Part shown: positions 20,301 to 34,200 of the stretch, piece by piece
Numbering within the stretch: the stretch's first letter is position 1
How the letters are laid out: each line of letters starts with the position of its first letter
The notes under the pieces: model-generated
The model's input: the letters and a program-made list of their open reading frames with translations, nothing else
Told to the model about the DNA's origin: nothing
Database searches by the model: none
NCBI GenBank assembly: GCA_944470555.2
Contig: OX104131.1
Location: 12,826,515-12,890,514, forward strand
Reading direction: 5' to 3'
DNA: 64,000 nt
Source of the DNA: Heterobilharzia americana
Taxonomy: Eukaryota; Platyhelminthes; Trematoda; Strigeidida; Schistosomatidae
Translations under genes and position numbers: made by a program

Positions 20301-22225
20301 TGACTGCTGTCGCCGGCGTACAACAACACAGTCGTTTGTTTCGAGTGACGGATAGGAAGACTGGAGCTCAGTTTCTGGTTGACACTGGAGTGGAAGTGAG
20401 CGTAATCCCACCCACGCCGTCCGAAAAACGCCATCCCAACCCAACCTTGGTACTACAAGCGGCAAATAGATCTGCTATTACTACATATGGGACCAGAATT
20501 TTGATCCTAGACATTGGCTTTCATACACCATTCCAGTGGGAAATCGTCATAGCTGACATATTGTCGCCTATCATTGGCATGGATTTCCTTCAACATTACT
20601 AGCTATTGGTCGACTCTAGTCGCCATAGACTAGTCAGCTGTAATGGTGAATTTTCTATCACCGGTATCGTTGCGGAGACAAAAACAATAAACTTAGTCGT
20701 AGCTCCAATAAACAACACTTCCGAGTACGATATCCTTCTGTGAGAATTTCCCGAGCTCACTCAAACGGATTACACGAAGTCCTCTCTAAAATACAAGGTA
20801 ACGCACCATATTCTTACAAAAGGTCCTCCAACCTCATCAAAACCTCGACGCTTAGACCCTAAAAAGCTGCAGATAGCAAAACAGGAATTTGATAAACTTC
20901 TAAAGTTGGGAGTTATACGCCCTTCCAAGAGCCCATGGTCATCACCCCTGCATATGGTACCTAAAAAAGCATCAGGGGAAATACGGCCTTGCGGTGATTA
21001 TCGAGCGTTGAATAAGCGTACGGTCCCTGATAAGTATCCAATTCCTCACATACATGATTTTATGAACTCTATGACAAAAGTAAATATTTTTTCCAAGATT
21101 GACCTCGTGCGAGCTTACTATCACATTCCTGTGGAACCCAATGATCTTCCTAAGACGGCCATCACTACCCCTTCGGACTATTCGAATTTATTCGTATGCC
21201 GTTTGGTTTGACAAATGCTGCTCAAACATTCCAAAGATTTATAGATCAGGTACTCCATGGCTTACCTTTCGTCAGTGCATACATAGATGACTTAATAGTA
21301 GCTAGCGCATCTGAAACAGAGCACCTGCAACATCTGAGGACGCTTTTCGAACGACTGCGTGAATATGGCATTACAATCAATCCGCAGAAATGCGAATTTG
21401 GCAAGGAATCCCTACAGTTTTTGGGTCACATTGTTAATGCCAACGGTGTTAAACCGGTTCCGCAAGAAGTAGATGCAATTCGAGAATATCCTGTTCCAGA
21501 CTCGTTTCGAAAGCTGCGAAGATTTCTGGGGTTAATAAACTTCTATCGACGTTTCATACCTAAATGTGCTGAAGTAGCCCAACCGCTGACAGATTTATTG
21601 CAAGGACGAGCCAAAGTGTTTCACATGACCCAAGCGGCCCATGATGCTTTTGACAAACTGAAGCTGGCTCTAAGTTCTGAAACTCTTCTCTCTCGTCGTG
21701 ATTCAGAAGCACCACTAGCAATCATGACAGACGCTTCAAATGTTGCGGTAGGCGCAGTACTACAACAGTTTGTTCACGGTCAGTGGGAACCATTATCTTT
21801 CTTCTCGAAACGACTTAATGCTTCTCAATCGCGATACAGTACATTCGGCAGAGAGCTACTGGCGATTTACTTGGCTATCAAGCACTTCAGATATATGCTC
21901 GAAGGGTACTCATTTATAGTATTCACCGACCATAAGCCACTCACAAAAGCAATTGATGCAAAGCATGACAACTACTCGCCCCGAGAAATTCGACATTTAG
22001 AATTTATTTCACAATTCACTTCAGATATAAGGTATATCAAAGGCAGCAAAAATGAGGCAGCTGATGCTTTGTCTCGTATGTACGTAAACGTCTTAGAACG
22101 TGACCATATTGACCTAGCAGAAATGGCAAAGTTGCAGGTGACGGATGAGGACTTGAAACATTTGAAAAACAATGCGAACACCTCATTACGTCTTGAAGAA
22201 GTGACACTTGATGACTCTGTATCCA
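20273..22225 (+). pseudogene. pol: Element C pol remnant (protease-RT-RNase H)
   Basis: Protease (FLVDTGVEVSVIPPT) runs to an in-frame TAG at 20600, where A and B have a Gln codon (QHYQLLVD). A second stop follows near 20741, then RT ([34 protein letters not shown]). A frameshift at about 21170 lies just before [15 protein letters not shown] and YIDD. RNase H (MTDASNVAVGAVLQQ, TDHKPLTKAI) is open to 22225. Integrase is absent. Confidence 0.87.
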
Positions 22226-22440
22226 TCAACGCTTAGATGAGTTGTTACGTGTCATCAAGCTGGGGAACAACCTACTTGCTAGTACGCATACGAGAAGTTA
22301 CTGACCAAAGGACCTTCGATGTTGATCTTTTTCGTGAACTGTTCAACCTGAGCGGTCGACCCCAGCTACTGTGTTCATGTCAGTCAGTGATCATCCCCTC
22401 CGTGTAAAAGTGTTGCAGGAAGCAACCTTATTGGATATTA
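22226..22440 (+). pseudogene. gag: B-like gag fragment fused to element C
   Basis: LDELLRVIKLG begins at about 22228 and, after a frameshift near 22270, IREVTDQRTFDVDLFRELF follows. These match the B Gag segments LDELLRNIEL and MREVIGARTFDDGFFRELF in order. A stop falls at about 22408. No LTR or pol accompanies it. Confidence 0.7.
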
Positions 22441-23385
22441 GTTAGGCGTTGCCGAATGTTATTTCCTATACGTTAGTTTGTAATGTTTATTGTGTTGGTC
22501 TCAAAGGAGCTAGGCATTGTTCGCTAGAATTAGCATTACATAATTTTTCATGCTGGGCATCTGTACAACGTTATGTTCTATTTTTCGTTGTAGTTTATTT
22601 GTGGTGATGTTTCGCGTAATGTTCATTTAGTTTGACTCTGTAGATGCTTAGGAGAGTTTATCTGTAGTAATTCAGTGAATAACTGAATTGAGTGTTTTGT
22701 ATCAGTAGGCTTTGTAGTAATGAAGTATTTCCTGCAGGAGTGTGAATTGCATGCGTCATTTTTGATTTGTCTCGGTTCCATGTTCACTTCCGTGAATCAG
22801 GGTTTCTCCCCGACTTGATTATAGATGTGCTTTTGAAAATCAGTATACTATTCATAGGTTGACCTATTAAATGAACTTAGATGACTGTCTTTTTAGTTTT
22901 ACACTCACAAGATTCAGTTACACTGTCACAATACAACAAACAGTACGTCAATATACTTTGAGGAAACAAGAGGTGAATCTCAACGGATTACAAAAAGAAC
23001 GCCAACATTGTGCTCCTCACTTCTTTTATGTTAACCAAAGGTGAATTCACTGATATGAAGTTGACATAAACATGAAAAATGAATAATATATATATATATA
23101 TATATATATAATGATCAGTTTTTGTCTTTTTGAGCATCTACATAACCTACATTTTCAGCGTGTAATCACCAAGTAGGTCACTGAAGTTATTCACCAATAG
23201 GATGGAATCAATATTTACAGTGGGCTCGGTTTGTTCAAATACTTTTGTTGGTCTGTTCACCAGCATCAATCTATCTGGAGAGTAGAGGTTGGCTTTGAAT
23301 ATTACTTCAATATTAGCACATAAATGTTCTTAGTTGGATAAAGGCAATCGACTAGGAAACCATAATACCTAAGTTTTGTGCTTGT
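22441..23385. other. Non-coding stretch
   Basis: AT-rich sequence with no supported gene or RNA. A TA dinucleotide run lies at 23089-23110. Confidence 0.55.
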
Positions 23386-23389
23386 TGAA

Positions 23390-24060
23390 ACTTGTCAGCA
23401 AGGCCTGTCTGCGGCCTTGACGGACTGATATCCCACCTGAGATTCAAACCTGTCGACTGCCTCCAACCAACTAAAATCTATCAAAGTGTATTGCGATGTT
23501 AAGTCAAATAGCTTGGTGGTCACATCGCTAGATGATCGATGGAATTCTATCAGCACTTAGGATTAGACAACATGAGGTTAGTTGCTCTCCAGTGACCAAT
23601 CAATCTATACAAATGCTTTATTCATAGAAAACATTTGCATCTTTTGTAGCTGTGCCAAAATCAACAAACTCCAAGTTGATGTTGCCAAACATATCACGTA
23701 GGAAAATCTTTCTAGTACATGCTTTTAATGTATACATAAATATAAAGGGTTTTATGCACTAAAAGATAACACATATCAATGAGGTAACTATCGCTCCTTT
23801 TTCTCTCCCCAGTGTTAAAACTTCACGGGTTCGAACCCCACTCCACCTATCGAGGTTCGGGTGCCCAAGTAGTATTGCTAGCCCTCACCCAATAGGTGTG
23901 CTTCATTGCCTACTGAACAGATGTGCACAAGGTGGCTGACTGTGTTTTATTCAAGGGTTAAAACCTCCATTTCCAGTTATATATCAGCAACACATACACG
24001 GCAAATCTTCAACACTTAATGATGACAAGAGCGAATTTAATGCTATATTACAAAAGTTCA
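23390..24060. repeat. Two tRNA-like dispersed repeat pieces
   Basis: 23390-23480 (minus orientation) shares CTTGTCAGCAAGG and CCACCTGAGATTCAAACC-like sequence with 36645-36770. 23790-24010 carries a B-box-like GGGTTCGAACCCC and is followed by CACCTATCGAGG...GCCTACTGAAC, a pattern seen again at 28165-28330 and 49235-49390. These look like decayed tRNA-derived SINEs. No transcript can be claimed. Confidence 0.55.
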
Positions 24061-24841
24061 ATAAATAAAATTTAATTAATCAGGTTCATTTTCAGCATGA
24101 TATTCATTTATTTCTCCTCACCCTGTATATACGTTGATTTTTCACCTAATCGGGAATAACGGCGTTGATGGTTTTCCAGTCTTGAGCAAAAACATCATTC
24201 GCATAAATAACCTACTAGTCACTTCGCGGTACTATGTGTTCACTTAATGATCGCACAGCTTCTACACTAACTAGTAGTATAGAGTTATTAACTGGTAGAG
24301 TGAATAACGCGACTCACCACTTATGTGCCACGCTCTAATCATAATGCATGACGGCCGATGAAGACGAAAGAGGATCTGGATCTTTGGCGTAAGGTAATTG
24401 ATGAGGCGAATGAGGCAAAACTCTATGTCGGATTGTATACAAAGTAACAATAACACAACACCGAACTGTTATGCAATGCAAAAATCAACCCATAAGCAAG
24501 ACGCAACCAATAGGTCAGATAAAGTAGCCGGAGGAGAAAGTGATATACACTTAAAAAAATAAAAGGTGTATTTTATGTGGATTTCAACTGGTTTCAATTC
24601 GAAAAGAGAGAATAAAAGTATAAAAAAACGCTTACCATGTAGTATTGAACATGGAACGACAGAAATTTATTAGCATCCCCTGTCACGTGCATGCAGACAG
24701 ACAACTTTAAGGCTAAATCAAGTCTACTTATTATTGGAAACTTATTCACAGAACGATGCGAAGAAAATAGATGGAATAATTGAGGGAAATCAATGATAAC
24801 TATGCAAAAATGGCAAAGGAAATATATAACAATAGGCATAA

Positions 24842-24899
<58 letters not shown>
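24842..24899. repeat. (AT)n microsatellite
   Basis: About 58 bp of uninterrupted AT dinucleotides. Confidence 0.95.
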
Positions 24900-24902
<3 letters not shown>

Positions 24903-25052
24903 TTTCGTTGACTTCCAAACAAACCTCTATGTAAAGTAAATGTGTGTGAGCGCGTTTTGCATTTTTCTTTCCACAAAAACCATATAAATGTACATATGAT
25001 GCATATACTATGATTACTCTGTTCTAGATCATTTAAAACTCATGACTGACAT

Positions 25053-25211
25053 TCATGTGGTTTTCGGCGTGGATGTTGATGTCGATATAGTAGTAGAAGT
25101 AGTTATTGCTGTCAACGGTTTTTGAAACAGACCATAAACACAATCATAATTATAAGAAAGCATTGAAGATGGATTACGAGTATAGCCGCATTGGATGCCA
25201 GTTTTCTCTCG
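25053..25211 (-). CDS. CARNMT1: CARNMT1 exon 8 (terminal)
   Basis: 159 nt after acceptor GATTTCTAG. It encodes [20 protein letters not shown] and [12 protein letters not shown], matching the family end YT...SM..Y.Y.C, then a low-complexity Thr/Ser tail to TGA at 25053-25055. The tail is longer than in vertebrates and comes from a simple-repeat-like stretch. Confidence 0.92.
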   Translation of the reverse strand, partial: REKTGIQCGYTRNPSSMLSYNYDCVYGLFQKPLTAITTSTTISTSTSTPKTT

Positions 25212-28200
25212 CTAGAAATCACAGCAACAAAAGAAAAGATACAAACAAAGAATTAATAGTGGTAAATAGTATTTTACTAGTAATGAAACAGAAAAAGTCG
25301 CTGAACGTCTCCTCTAGTGGTTCGGTCTCATTGATATAAGCATTTAGATATCTAGGTCCTGAAGTTGATTAGTAGCATGACATCCCTCACACATCCAGTA
25401 CGGTTCATAGCCTAGTACGTAATCGTCTACTGTGCTTCTGAGTTGGATGGACATTCTTGACATTATCTTGACACATCCTAACTCTCTACACATTAGGACC
25501 GAGAACCTTAACGCCGCTTGAAAAGCATTGATTCAGAGACAGTGAGAATGTAAAAAGGAAGGAAATCGTCAGAGGTGAGCAACTGTCTTCACATTTCAAG
25601 GGACCTATTGAGTTAATGAAGTAATACTTTGAAAATATGCAGATGTAATTGTAATACGACAAGGTTTCAAACTACTCAATGTGTCATCGGATTACGAATA
25701 AAATAATGATAGTTAGCTAACAAGTGGGCTAGTTTGTTGTTCGCTCAAATTAGAAGTTAAGGAGCAGCTAAGACAGTAATCATATAAATTAGACAACAGC
25801 TAGCACAACTGCACTGCTCAGTTAGTAGATACCAACATCAGACCTAGTAATACTGCGTAACGACGGTCCAAATTGCCACATCTCATATCAGCCCAACAAG
25901 GGAGAATGCACGAAGATTGAAGACAAAAAAATAATAAAGAAAACAGACAAAAACGAAAGAAAGTCGTGATAAAATAACAAGAAGGAATGAGACAATAATG
26001 AAGTTCGGTGCGATGGATATGATGGAGATAATATATGGATACATCTGCCCAGTGAGATACATTTTGAGTTATATCACGCAGAGCCTCCAATCACTGATTT
26101 CGGTTGCCATGTAGATCCCAACCGGGAAATTTACACTTCTCTACAAGGCTGAGAACTAACGGTTAACGATTTCACAAACTGATGCCGTTTTCGTCTGGCT
26201 GTTTTAAGCTTTGTCCAGCCTGAAACCGCCTCAGCAAACACTGTGCGACGCGGCAAACAGACGCATAACACAGGTCCTAGCAACCGCATCGACTGACTTG
26301 CCTGTTTTGCCCGAAACACTACGCCTGACTTCCACGTTATTCATGTGGTGGTACCACGACACACTGCCTATGATACAAAGGCAACGGTGGTCGAATATCT
26401 AAAGCTTTCTCATATCTTCCTACCTCTAATGGCCATGTTTCACAGTCATATAGTAGAACAAAGCGAACTGCACCACAGTACACACGACTCTTAATCGACA
26501 ATCAGATACTACAGCCGCGCCATAAGTGAAGTAGGTTGATATCCGTGCAGAGATTTCTTTGATCACTGATGCATCATGACTGATACAACTTAATATCAGT
26601 CCCGGAGTAGAAATTTGCATCTCGGTGGTGACAAACGCATCCCAAACATTCTCAAACTGCTAATCAAGGTGTCCGGAAGACTGTGGCTACACTATGGTTA
26701 TCACGAGAGGATTTTTTACTTTTCTGTGACAATTAGTGATTGGGACCAGTAAGAAGGGATTATATCTGGTTCCCATACGCTATTTAACACTTGATAAATA
26801 CTGTCAATAATTCTCAACCACAGTCTTTAAATACCTCTGGTACAAGAGCCAATCAAGGTCTGTTGCAGTTCTTTTCTTCAGGAGACTCACAGATTCAATT
26901 GACTTACTCACCAGCGCATTGGAACCACTTTCCATGATAATCGCATCCGAACGTTTGGCAGTTTTCGGTATGGCTTATCACTCTCTTCATTCGAACTGCA
27001 GCTAGTGGCTGCGTCAGGAGAGGTTACAAAGAGATGACAATAAATTTCACTACTGCTTTTAGTCCTCACTGCACCGTTCAGTGGAGCAATGTGCACAGGT
27101 GAGTGTTAAGTCGGATCCAGTAGAACAATGAACTTTCTAGTCTACAAACTTAATACGACATAAACGCAATCGCAAGACCGCGAGAACTAGCCCTTGAATT
27201 TCCAGAAACTCGAAGGATGAGGTTTGCGTTCTTAGCATATTAGTTGTGTGAGGTTCAGTGAATAATCGCACTGTATGCGTATCTCAAAAACACAGCACAT
27301 GCCTATGGCCCGAGGGACTAAAGTTTTAACTAGCGAAGCCTGATGACCGACTTCACCGCGGATAAACCCGTTGACAACTCCAATGAGTAGTTTGGAGTGC
27401 GCTTTTAGGAGACTAAGGATGGTGTTTTGTGAATCGTCATCGTGGGCTGAAGAGACATTAAACATAACATGGGAATATTAACTGAGAGATGTGAGGAAGA
27501 ATTAGAAGGCAAAGATTAATATGGTTGGTAACGGTTGAAAGGAAATTGAGTGCTGACACTTTTTAGTTGCCCATACAGTGGAACGTTACATTTCCTTGAG
27601 GTACCTGAAGAAAAGAAATTGTTATAGTATTATTGGTGCTTGTAAGATTTGATACTTCTGTCAGTACCGATGGTAATTTTCCAATTAGCAATCTCCGTTG
27701 CACCGTTGAACTACCCTTTATGCAACCGTCACACTGTTTTAATCATACAGTATCTTTCGAAGGGAAACATATTATTTTTCCTGGTCAACACATCATACCG
27801 CATCTACTTTTAACACCAGGATATGGATATCTCAAGGAAATTAATTGCCCGAGCATAGAATGTCAGTGATAGATATTCCGGTAATCACAATACAAAGAAG
27901 TGAGAGTGATAGGCTCTTGAAACTGGTTGATAGGGGGGGGGGGGGAAGCATCCCATTAGCATCCGCCACCGTTAGATTACTATCATTTATTAAGGATAAA
28001 AAAGCTTATGGGATGCTGACAGGCATATTCATATGGCAGTGATGATGATTACAATGAAGTTAAATCACATGATCCGAGTTAACATGTCTTATTTGTTGTC
28101 ATAACACCATTGAAAATTAAACGGAGCCACGGTTCTTTAGTTTGGAGAGATGACTTTCACCCGATGGGTCATGTGTTCGAACGCCCCTTCACCTACCAAG

Positions 28201-31200
28201 GTTTGAGGAGCCGAGTAGTGTTATTAAACCTCATACAACAGACGTGGCTTACTGCCTACTGCAAGAATGTTCACATGGTGGCTGAGTGCATTTCGATTCG
28301 ATCTCGACTGAAAACTAAGGAGTGGTTCAGTGATTGACTTCAAGACGAATTTCTCAAAATTCTGATGAGAAATTTATAACATGCCAGGTAAATCAAATTA
28401 AAGATGCTATGCAAATTGGCTTAAACTCTTGACATCCAAGCAATGAATTCTGAATTCATAACTGGTTCCACCTACTGCAACTTGCACAACTGGGAAGCAT
28501 TAAAAAAAAGTGTCACACAAACTAGTCAATAGACCTGCGCTAAGATGTTGAAGTGTATCACAGTATTACTGCATAACCAAGTCGAAAGTGTAGCGTTACA
28601 ACACGAATTAACCAAAGTTTTAAAATATGAATCATTGGATTCTAGCCCAGTGGTTGATTCGCTCGCAGTGATCTCCATGCAGAATAGGGTTTATAAGTGA
28701 GAACCGTTGAAGAATCTTAAATTAGTACTGAGTAACCATTTAGGACTCTTAGTCTTCAATGATTTTGTAGCTGGTGTCAGCTCGTATCGTTAAAATCACA
28801 GAAGACTAATCGTACATTATTTGAAGAAGGCTAGAAAAGTAGGTGTTATTACAACAATCATTTGTTGTGCATAACACAATTATTCAATGCTCAGAATTTG
28901 AGGAGGTTGAAAAGGATGCATTGAAGATGATGGTTTCTGCGTCTTAGAACAATCTACCCACAGAGAATAGATTTCACAACCGCTGCGTTTGAATCGGAAA
29001 TACATCTGAGATAAACTTGGTTCAACTATTGACCAGTTTAGTTTATAGGCAATATTACTTATACCAACAGGAAATTGTAAGTATCAAATGACAGATAATA
29101 CCCCCACTGCGTAAGCGGTGGCTCTTGTTTCCCAGTGGAAACACCACCACTCACTGGGGTGCAGCTGCATCCGGCTGACGAGTCCCAGATGCGACGAAAC
29201 GTGTGGCCTGGATCCCTCTGCTCGTCACCAAGATGGATACAACATCAGCATCAACGTATCCACATAGGAGCTCATCTTCCAACAGAGATCGAACAATTCA
29301 ACTTTGTGTAGCAACGGGAAACTAAAAGTATTAAATGATTAGTTCATACCACTTGTTTGTATGCACACTGACTTATTCAATATCTCATATTCATACAAAC
29401 TGAAAGAGTAGTTCAGAAAATACACCTACAAATTATATCTACTATGTAACGGGTAGTAACACTAACTGGATGCTCAAATACCGATAGAAATCCGAATAAA
29501 ACCCACGATACACTGAGTGAAAATTGTATACCTATTTCAGTCAGCCACCTCTGCATATGAGCTATAAGATTACGATGGAAATCCTCCATCTTTATCGCTA
29601 AAAAATAAGTAGTTTGTGCAGTCAACTTACAAACAGTCCGGTTAGAGAACTAGACCCTGCTTAAATTACCCATTTTCTGATAGCCAGTCTTCATACGATA
29701 GGTGTGACCCATCGACTATTACAAAAACCTAGACATGGTTGTTGAATTATAATAATATTACTAAAGTTTTTGCTAGTAAGTAAGTATAATTTGAACATGA
29801 ATTTTGCATAGAATGGTAACTACAACTCACTAAAACTTTAAAGCCTAAGCGTTCAATTGCAAGACGTAGTTCAGCATAACTTAACTCCAAGGATTCTTCA
29901 CCAGGTATATCAGAGAAATGATATAATAGTGGACCTGAAGATGAGAAAAACAAAATAAAAGAATAGGTATAAGTGAATATATGAATATATATGATTCGAG
30001 GCTATCTTACACTGGCTAGTTGAATATGTCTGTGTTTTATTCATTGCTATTCGTCATTGACCTTTTCATTATATTCTAGTTAACTGATGAAATATACCCA
30101 TTCATTGATGAATATGAACAAGATGTGTATCAGCGAAGTAATATTTCTTTTCAACGACTTCATTATCAAGCTGTACAGTCGTATTTATAATCGGTAAAAA
30201 GACAGATAATTGCACTAAAAAGAGTTGCTCAGTCAATATATAATAGGTGTTGATGGTGGGAATTTGTTCGAGTGAAAAAAAGTAGAAAATGAGTCACTGA
30301 ATAAGGGAAGAATTGATAACAAGTGGTGAGATAAGGGGTAAGTGTTGGCAAAGAATTGTAAAACGATGATAATCAAAGAGAAGTATACCAAAGTGAAGTG
30401 AAATTGACAAAATAGTTGAGAATGAATTGTTAAAGCCAAGGTAGAGAAAGTGGTTTCACAAAACGTTTTTGAATGCAAATCTTCCGTTTTTGTTCGCGTA
30501 TAGCTAATGCTTCAGCTATGCATAAATGGTGGAAACTTAGACCTTCGGAGTAGATCAATTTGTGAATTACCTTAAAGGATGAATATCGAGGAGCTGAATG
30601 ACCTAACTCTACTAGGTGTTCATATATAGATGAGATTTTCTTCACCCTCCTTTGGTAAGTCAAACCGGGGAATATTCAGTGACACGTTTTCGGAGGGCCC
30701 GCTTGCAACGCCCAATATAGTTAGCTCCATAGGACCATATGAATTTGTAGATACACATAGATGTGGACATAAATGATAGCCTATCCTTCACGAATTGTCG
30801 AATCAGACAACTGCTAGAGAAAATCAATCTCAGTCTAGCAGCATAAAAGGTACTATTGATACACTTTGACAAACAGTTTTCCAGCACTTCAGCTGTGATG
30901 TCTCCTTTGAATTCCAGATTCATGATTAAAATTCTTTTATGGAACTGTAGTGGGATGAGAGGTGATTTGTTTTTTTTTAAGGTTTTTATCAATAAATCTT
31001 TGAGCGTATCTCTTATTCGATAGTGTTGTACCAAGAGTTTCAATTTCAACATCCACTATGTCTTCTGAACAGATTTTGACCAATATTTCACTATTTAGTA
31101 TCAATTCATTCTTTATTCAATGACCCACTACTTTGAATGCTTCAATTAAATTATCATCGTTTTACAATTCTTTGCCAACACTTACCCCTTATCTCACCAC

Positions 31201-34200
31201 TTGTTATCAGTTCGTCCCTTATTCAGTGACTCATTTTCTACTTTTTTTCACTCGAACAAATTCCCACCATCAACACCTATTATATATTGACTGAGCAACT
31301 CTTTTTAGTGCAATTATCTGTCTTTTTACCGATTATAAATACGACTGTACAGCTTGATAATGAAGTCGTTGAAAAGAAATACTACTTCGCTGATACATAT
31401 CTTGTTCATATTCTAGTTAGTTTGGTGGTAGCCCTTCTTATATGAGGAAGTACATAACCTGTGATAAAGAAAAAAGTTTTAATCATTTATATGCGTGAAA
31501 TTGCAAGTTTTGGATAAGGTGGAACTACGAAATTCGACGTAATACTAGGGTTAATACATTGTTCCATACAGATCTTAAAGGTATTAATTGACAACAGATG
31601 TCCCATTGGAGTGCACAGTCGTATTGTTTTGATACAAATAAACTTGGAGGAGGCTTAAGTTATGTTATTTGTATTCATCCAGTAATGATGGCTTTCAGGG
31701 AATGTAGAAATTAAGGTTAGTTAAAACATTCAAGCTTGAAATGACATCGAAAAGTGGATGCATCTGCACCATTGAGGCTGATTTTTAGTCATATCATCAA
31801 GGGTCTCCAAACATCGATTTCTATCATATCGAGCTCAGTCTACACCTTAAGTGACCCAGACTAAGACTAAAAGATTTCATGCACTGGTACCACGTCATGA
31901 TCTGACCACCCTCAGTCTTTCTTCCTTTTACTTAATAGCACTTCGAGGTAGGTGGTCACTCAGCATGTTTAACACATTCTCTTTGAAATTAGTAGTGATC
32001 ACTAATTCCGTTGTATGTATGTATGTATGTATGTATGTATGTATGTATGTGTGTATGTATGTATGTATGTATGTATGTATGTATGTATGTATGTATGTAT
32101 GTATGTATGTATGTATGTATGTGTGTATGTATGTATGTATGTATGTATGTATGTATGTATGTATGTATGTATGTATGTATGTATGTATGTATGTATGTAT
32201 GTATGTATGTATGTATGTATGTATGTATGTATGTATGTATGTATGTATGTATGTATGTATGTATGTATGTATGTATGTATGTATGTATGTATGTATGTAT
32301 GTATGTATGTATGTATGTATGTATGTATGTATGTATGTATGTATGTATGTATGTATGTATGTATGTATGTATGTATGTATGTATGTATGTATGTATGTAT
32401 GTATGTATGTATGTATGTATGTATGTATGTATGTATGTATGTATGTATGTATGTATGTATGTATGTATGTATGTATGTATGTATGTATGTATGTATGTAT
32501 GTATGTATGTATGTATGTATGTATGTATGTATGTATGTATGTATGTATGTATGTATGTATGTATGTATGTATGTATGTATGTATGTATGTATGTATGTAT
32601 GTATGTATGTATGTATGTATGTATGTATGTATGTATGTATGTATGTATGTATGTATGTATGTATGTATGTATGTATGTATGTATGTATGTATGTATGTAT
32701 GTATGTATGTATGTATGTATGTATGTATGTATGTATGTATGTATGTATGTATGTATATATGTATGAAAGCATGGCAGGTAATACTCCTCAACAAATAAAC
32801 AACTGTCATGGGTGTAGATATCTGCTATTGAGAAACGGAAACGTGAAAAGACAGTCAATTATGCTTACCAAAATTAATCCAATAACCACCAGGTTTAAGT
32901 ATACACCAAATTGTATTCAAATAATCAAGAATATTATGTGCTGTATCAATGAAGAAAACAGTGGCTATACAATCCCAGGTATCTAAGAGTAAATTAAGAA
33001 AAAAAAGAAAGAAATTAGCACTTAAACACTAACGTCTTTGTTCAGATTATTACTGTTCATAAGTAATCTTCTGAGTCAGCAAGTGACACACATACTGATA
33101 CAAAAATGGTTCGTTTAACATATGTCGCCTTACACCACTCATGAAACTAGTGTGAGACATTCGAATGTCAGCCAAAGAACCAGAATACTGAACAACAGTC
33201 CCGTCTGCTTTATTATTACGGTTATTCTTCATCTCTTTATGCTTCTCATCTTTCATATACTTGTGTCTACTCTTATGTCATTCGTTTTTGATCCACTTCT
33301 TTTATTTGTACGCTGTTGTAGAAGAGTGTGACAAGTTGAACTGATGCATTTTTGTGTCAGGTTTTACGCTGATTTGTCTGTTTGACAAAGTCATCAGAGT
33401 TACTAGGGGAGATAGCCATGGTTTGAGTGACTGCTGTTGATAGTGAGTGCTGACTGAAGGTAAAATGAAAATCTAGGTCGCGGCAGAATTCTCATCAACA
33501 GCTTCCGGATTACCGGTCCAATGTTCTGCTAACTGAGCTACAAGACCCAGCTACTGACCAGTCTATCTCTCACAAAATCAATGTGATGCTTTTCCTCTCC
33601 AATTCAGTTTGATTTGGATGAGAGGACCTGGCTGAGAAGCCACCCGTTGTGAATACGATGAAGGGACAGTAACGCGTAACTGGTTTCGATTCTGTGCCAC
33701 TGAGTTATGTAGTCTCTCAAACCCCGCCCACAGAGTCGTGATGCATCAAGGTATGCTAACCTGATACAACTATTGTTTATTGCACGATGCCAGGTCATAC
33801 ACTGACGTGGACGGCGAATACGTGATCAATAACATACATAAGGTAGACGAAACCCGGCCTGCTCCTCGCAGATCAGATTCTCACGCGTTTTGCACAACCT
33901 GTGAAGTATGATAGCAGCCAACACCTTAGACGCAGACTCATACCCTGGTGATCAAAAACATTATGTAGACCCTCTTTAAAGATGGGCACAACAATGGCTT
34001 TATTCCAGAGTGATGGAACCCAGTCTGCCATACCTTCCCAAACAATGTAGTGAGTTCATTGACTGACTGACGCTGATGGAATCAACATGTAACGTTGCGC
34101 ACACGTGCATCGGCTCAACTTGCCACACTTCTCAAAAGTACACAAAAAATAGGTGGATAGAAAAAGACTAATATCAGAGTAGATAAAGTTTAGCGAAAGA

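Larger units (their letters stand above)
19047..22225 (+). mobile_element. Element C, decayed CsRn1-type LTR retrotransposon, 3' part missing
   Basis: A probable 5' LTR (19047 to about 19300) ends at the primer-binding-like sequence TGGTGACCCCGACTTG. Gag is intact; pol is broken and ends after RNase H. There is no integrase, polypurine tract or second LTR, so the left LTR boundary cannot be proven and rests on where unit similarity ends. Gag and RT are clearly diverged from A and B. The right end abuts a B-like gag scrap at about 22226. Confidence 0.83.

Noticed and set aside
27931..27946. G-run as a regulatory G-quadruplex
   Set aside because: A single run of G without further G tracts; not enough for a quadruplex claim.
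29532..29597. Exon-like 66-nt stretch on the minus strand between TTTTTTAG and GTATAC
   Set aside because: In the frame required between CARNMT1 exons 7 and 8 it has a stop at its second codon, and exons 7 and 8 already join exactly.
31851..32986. Open frames of 250-320 codons (MYVC or YIHT repeats) on both strands
   Set aside because: They are the TATG tetranucleotide read in different frames; no codon bias, no conserved start or stop.
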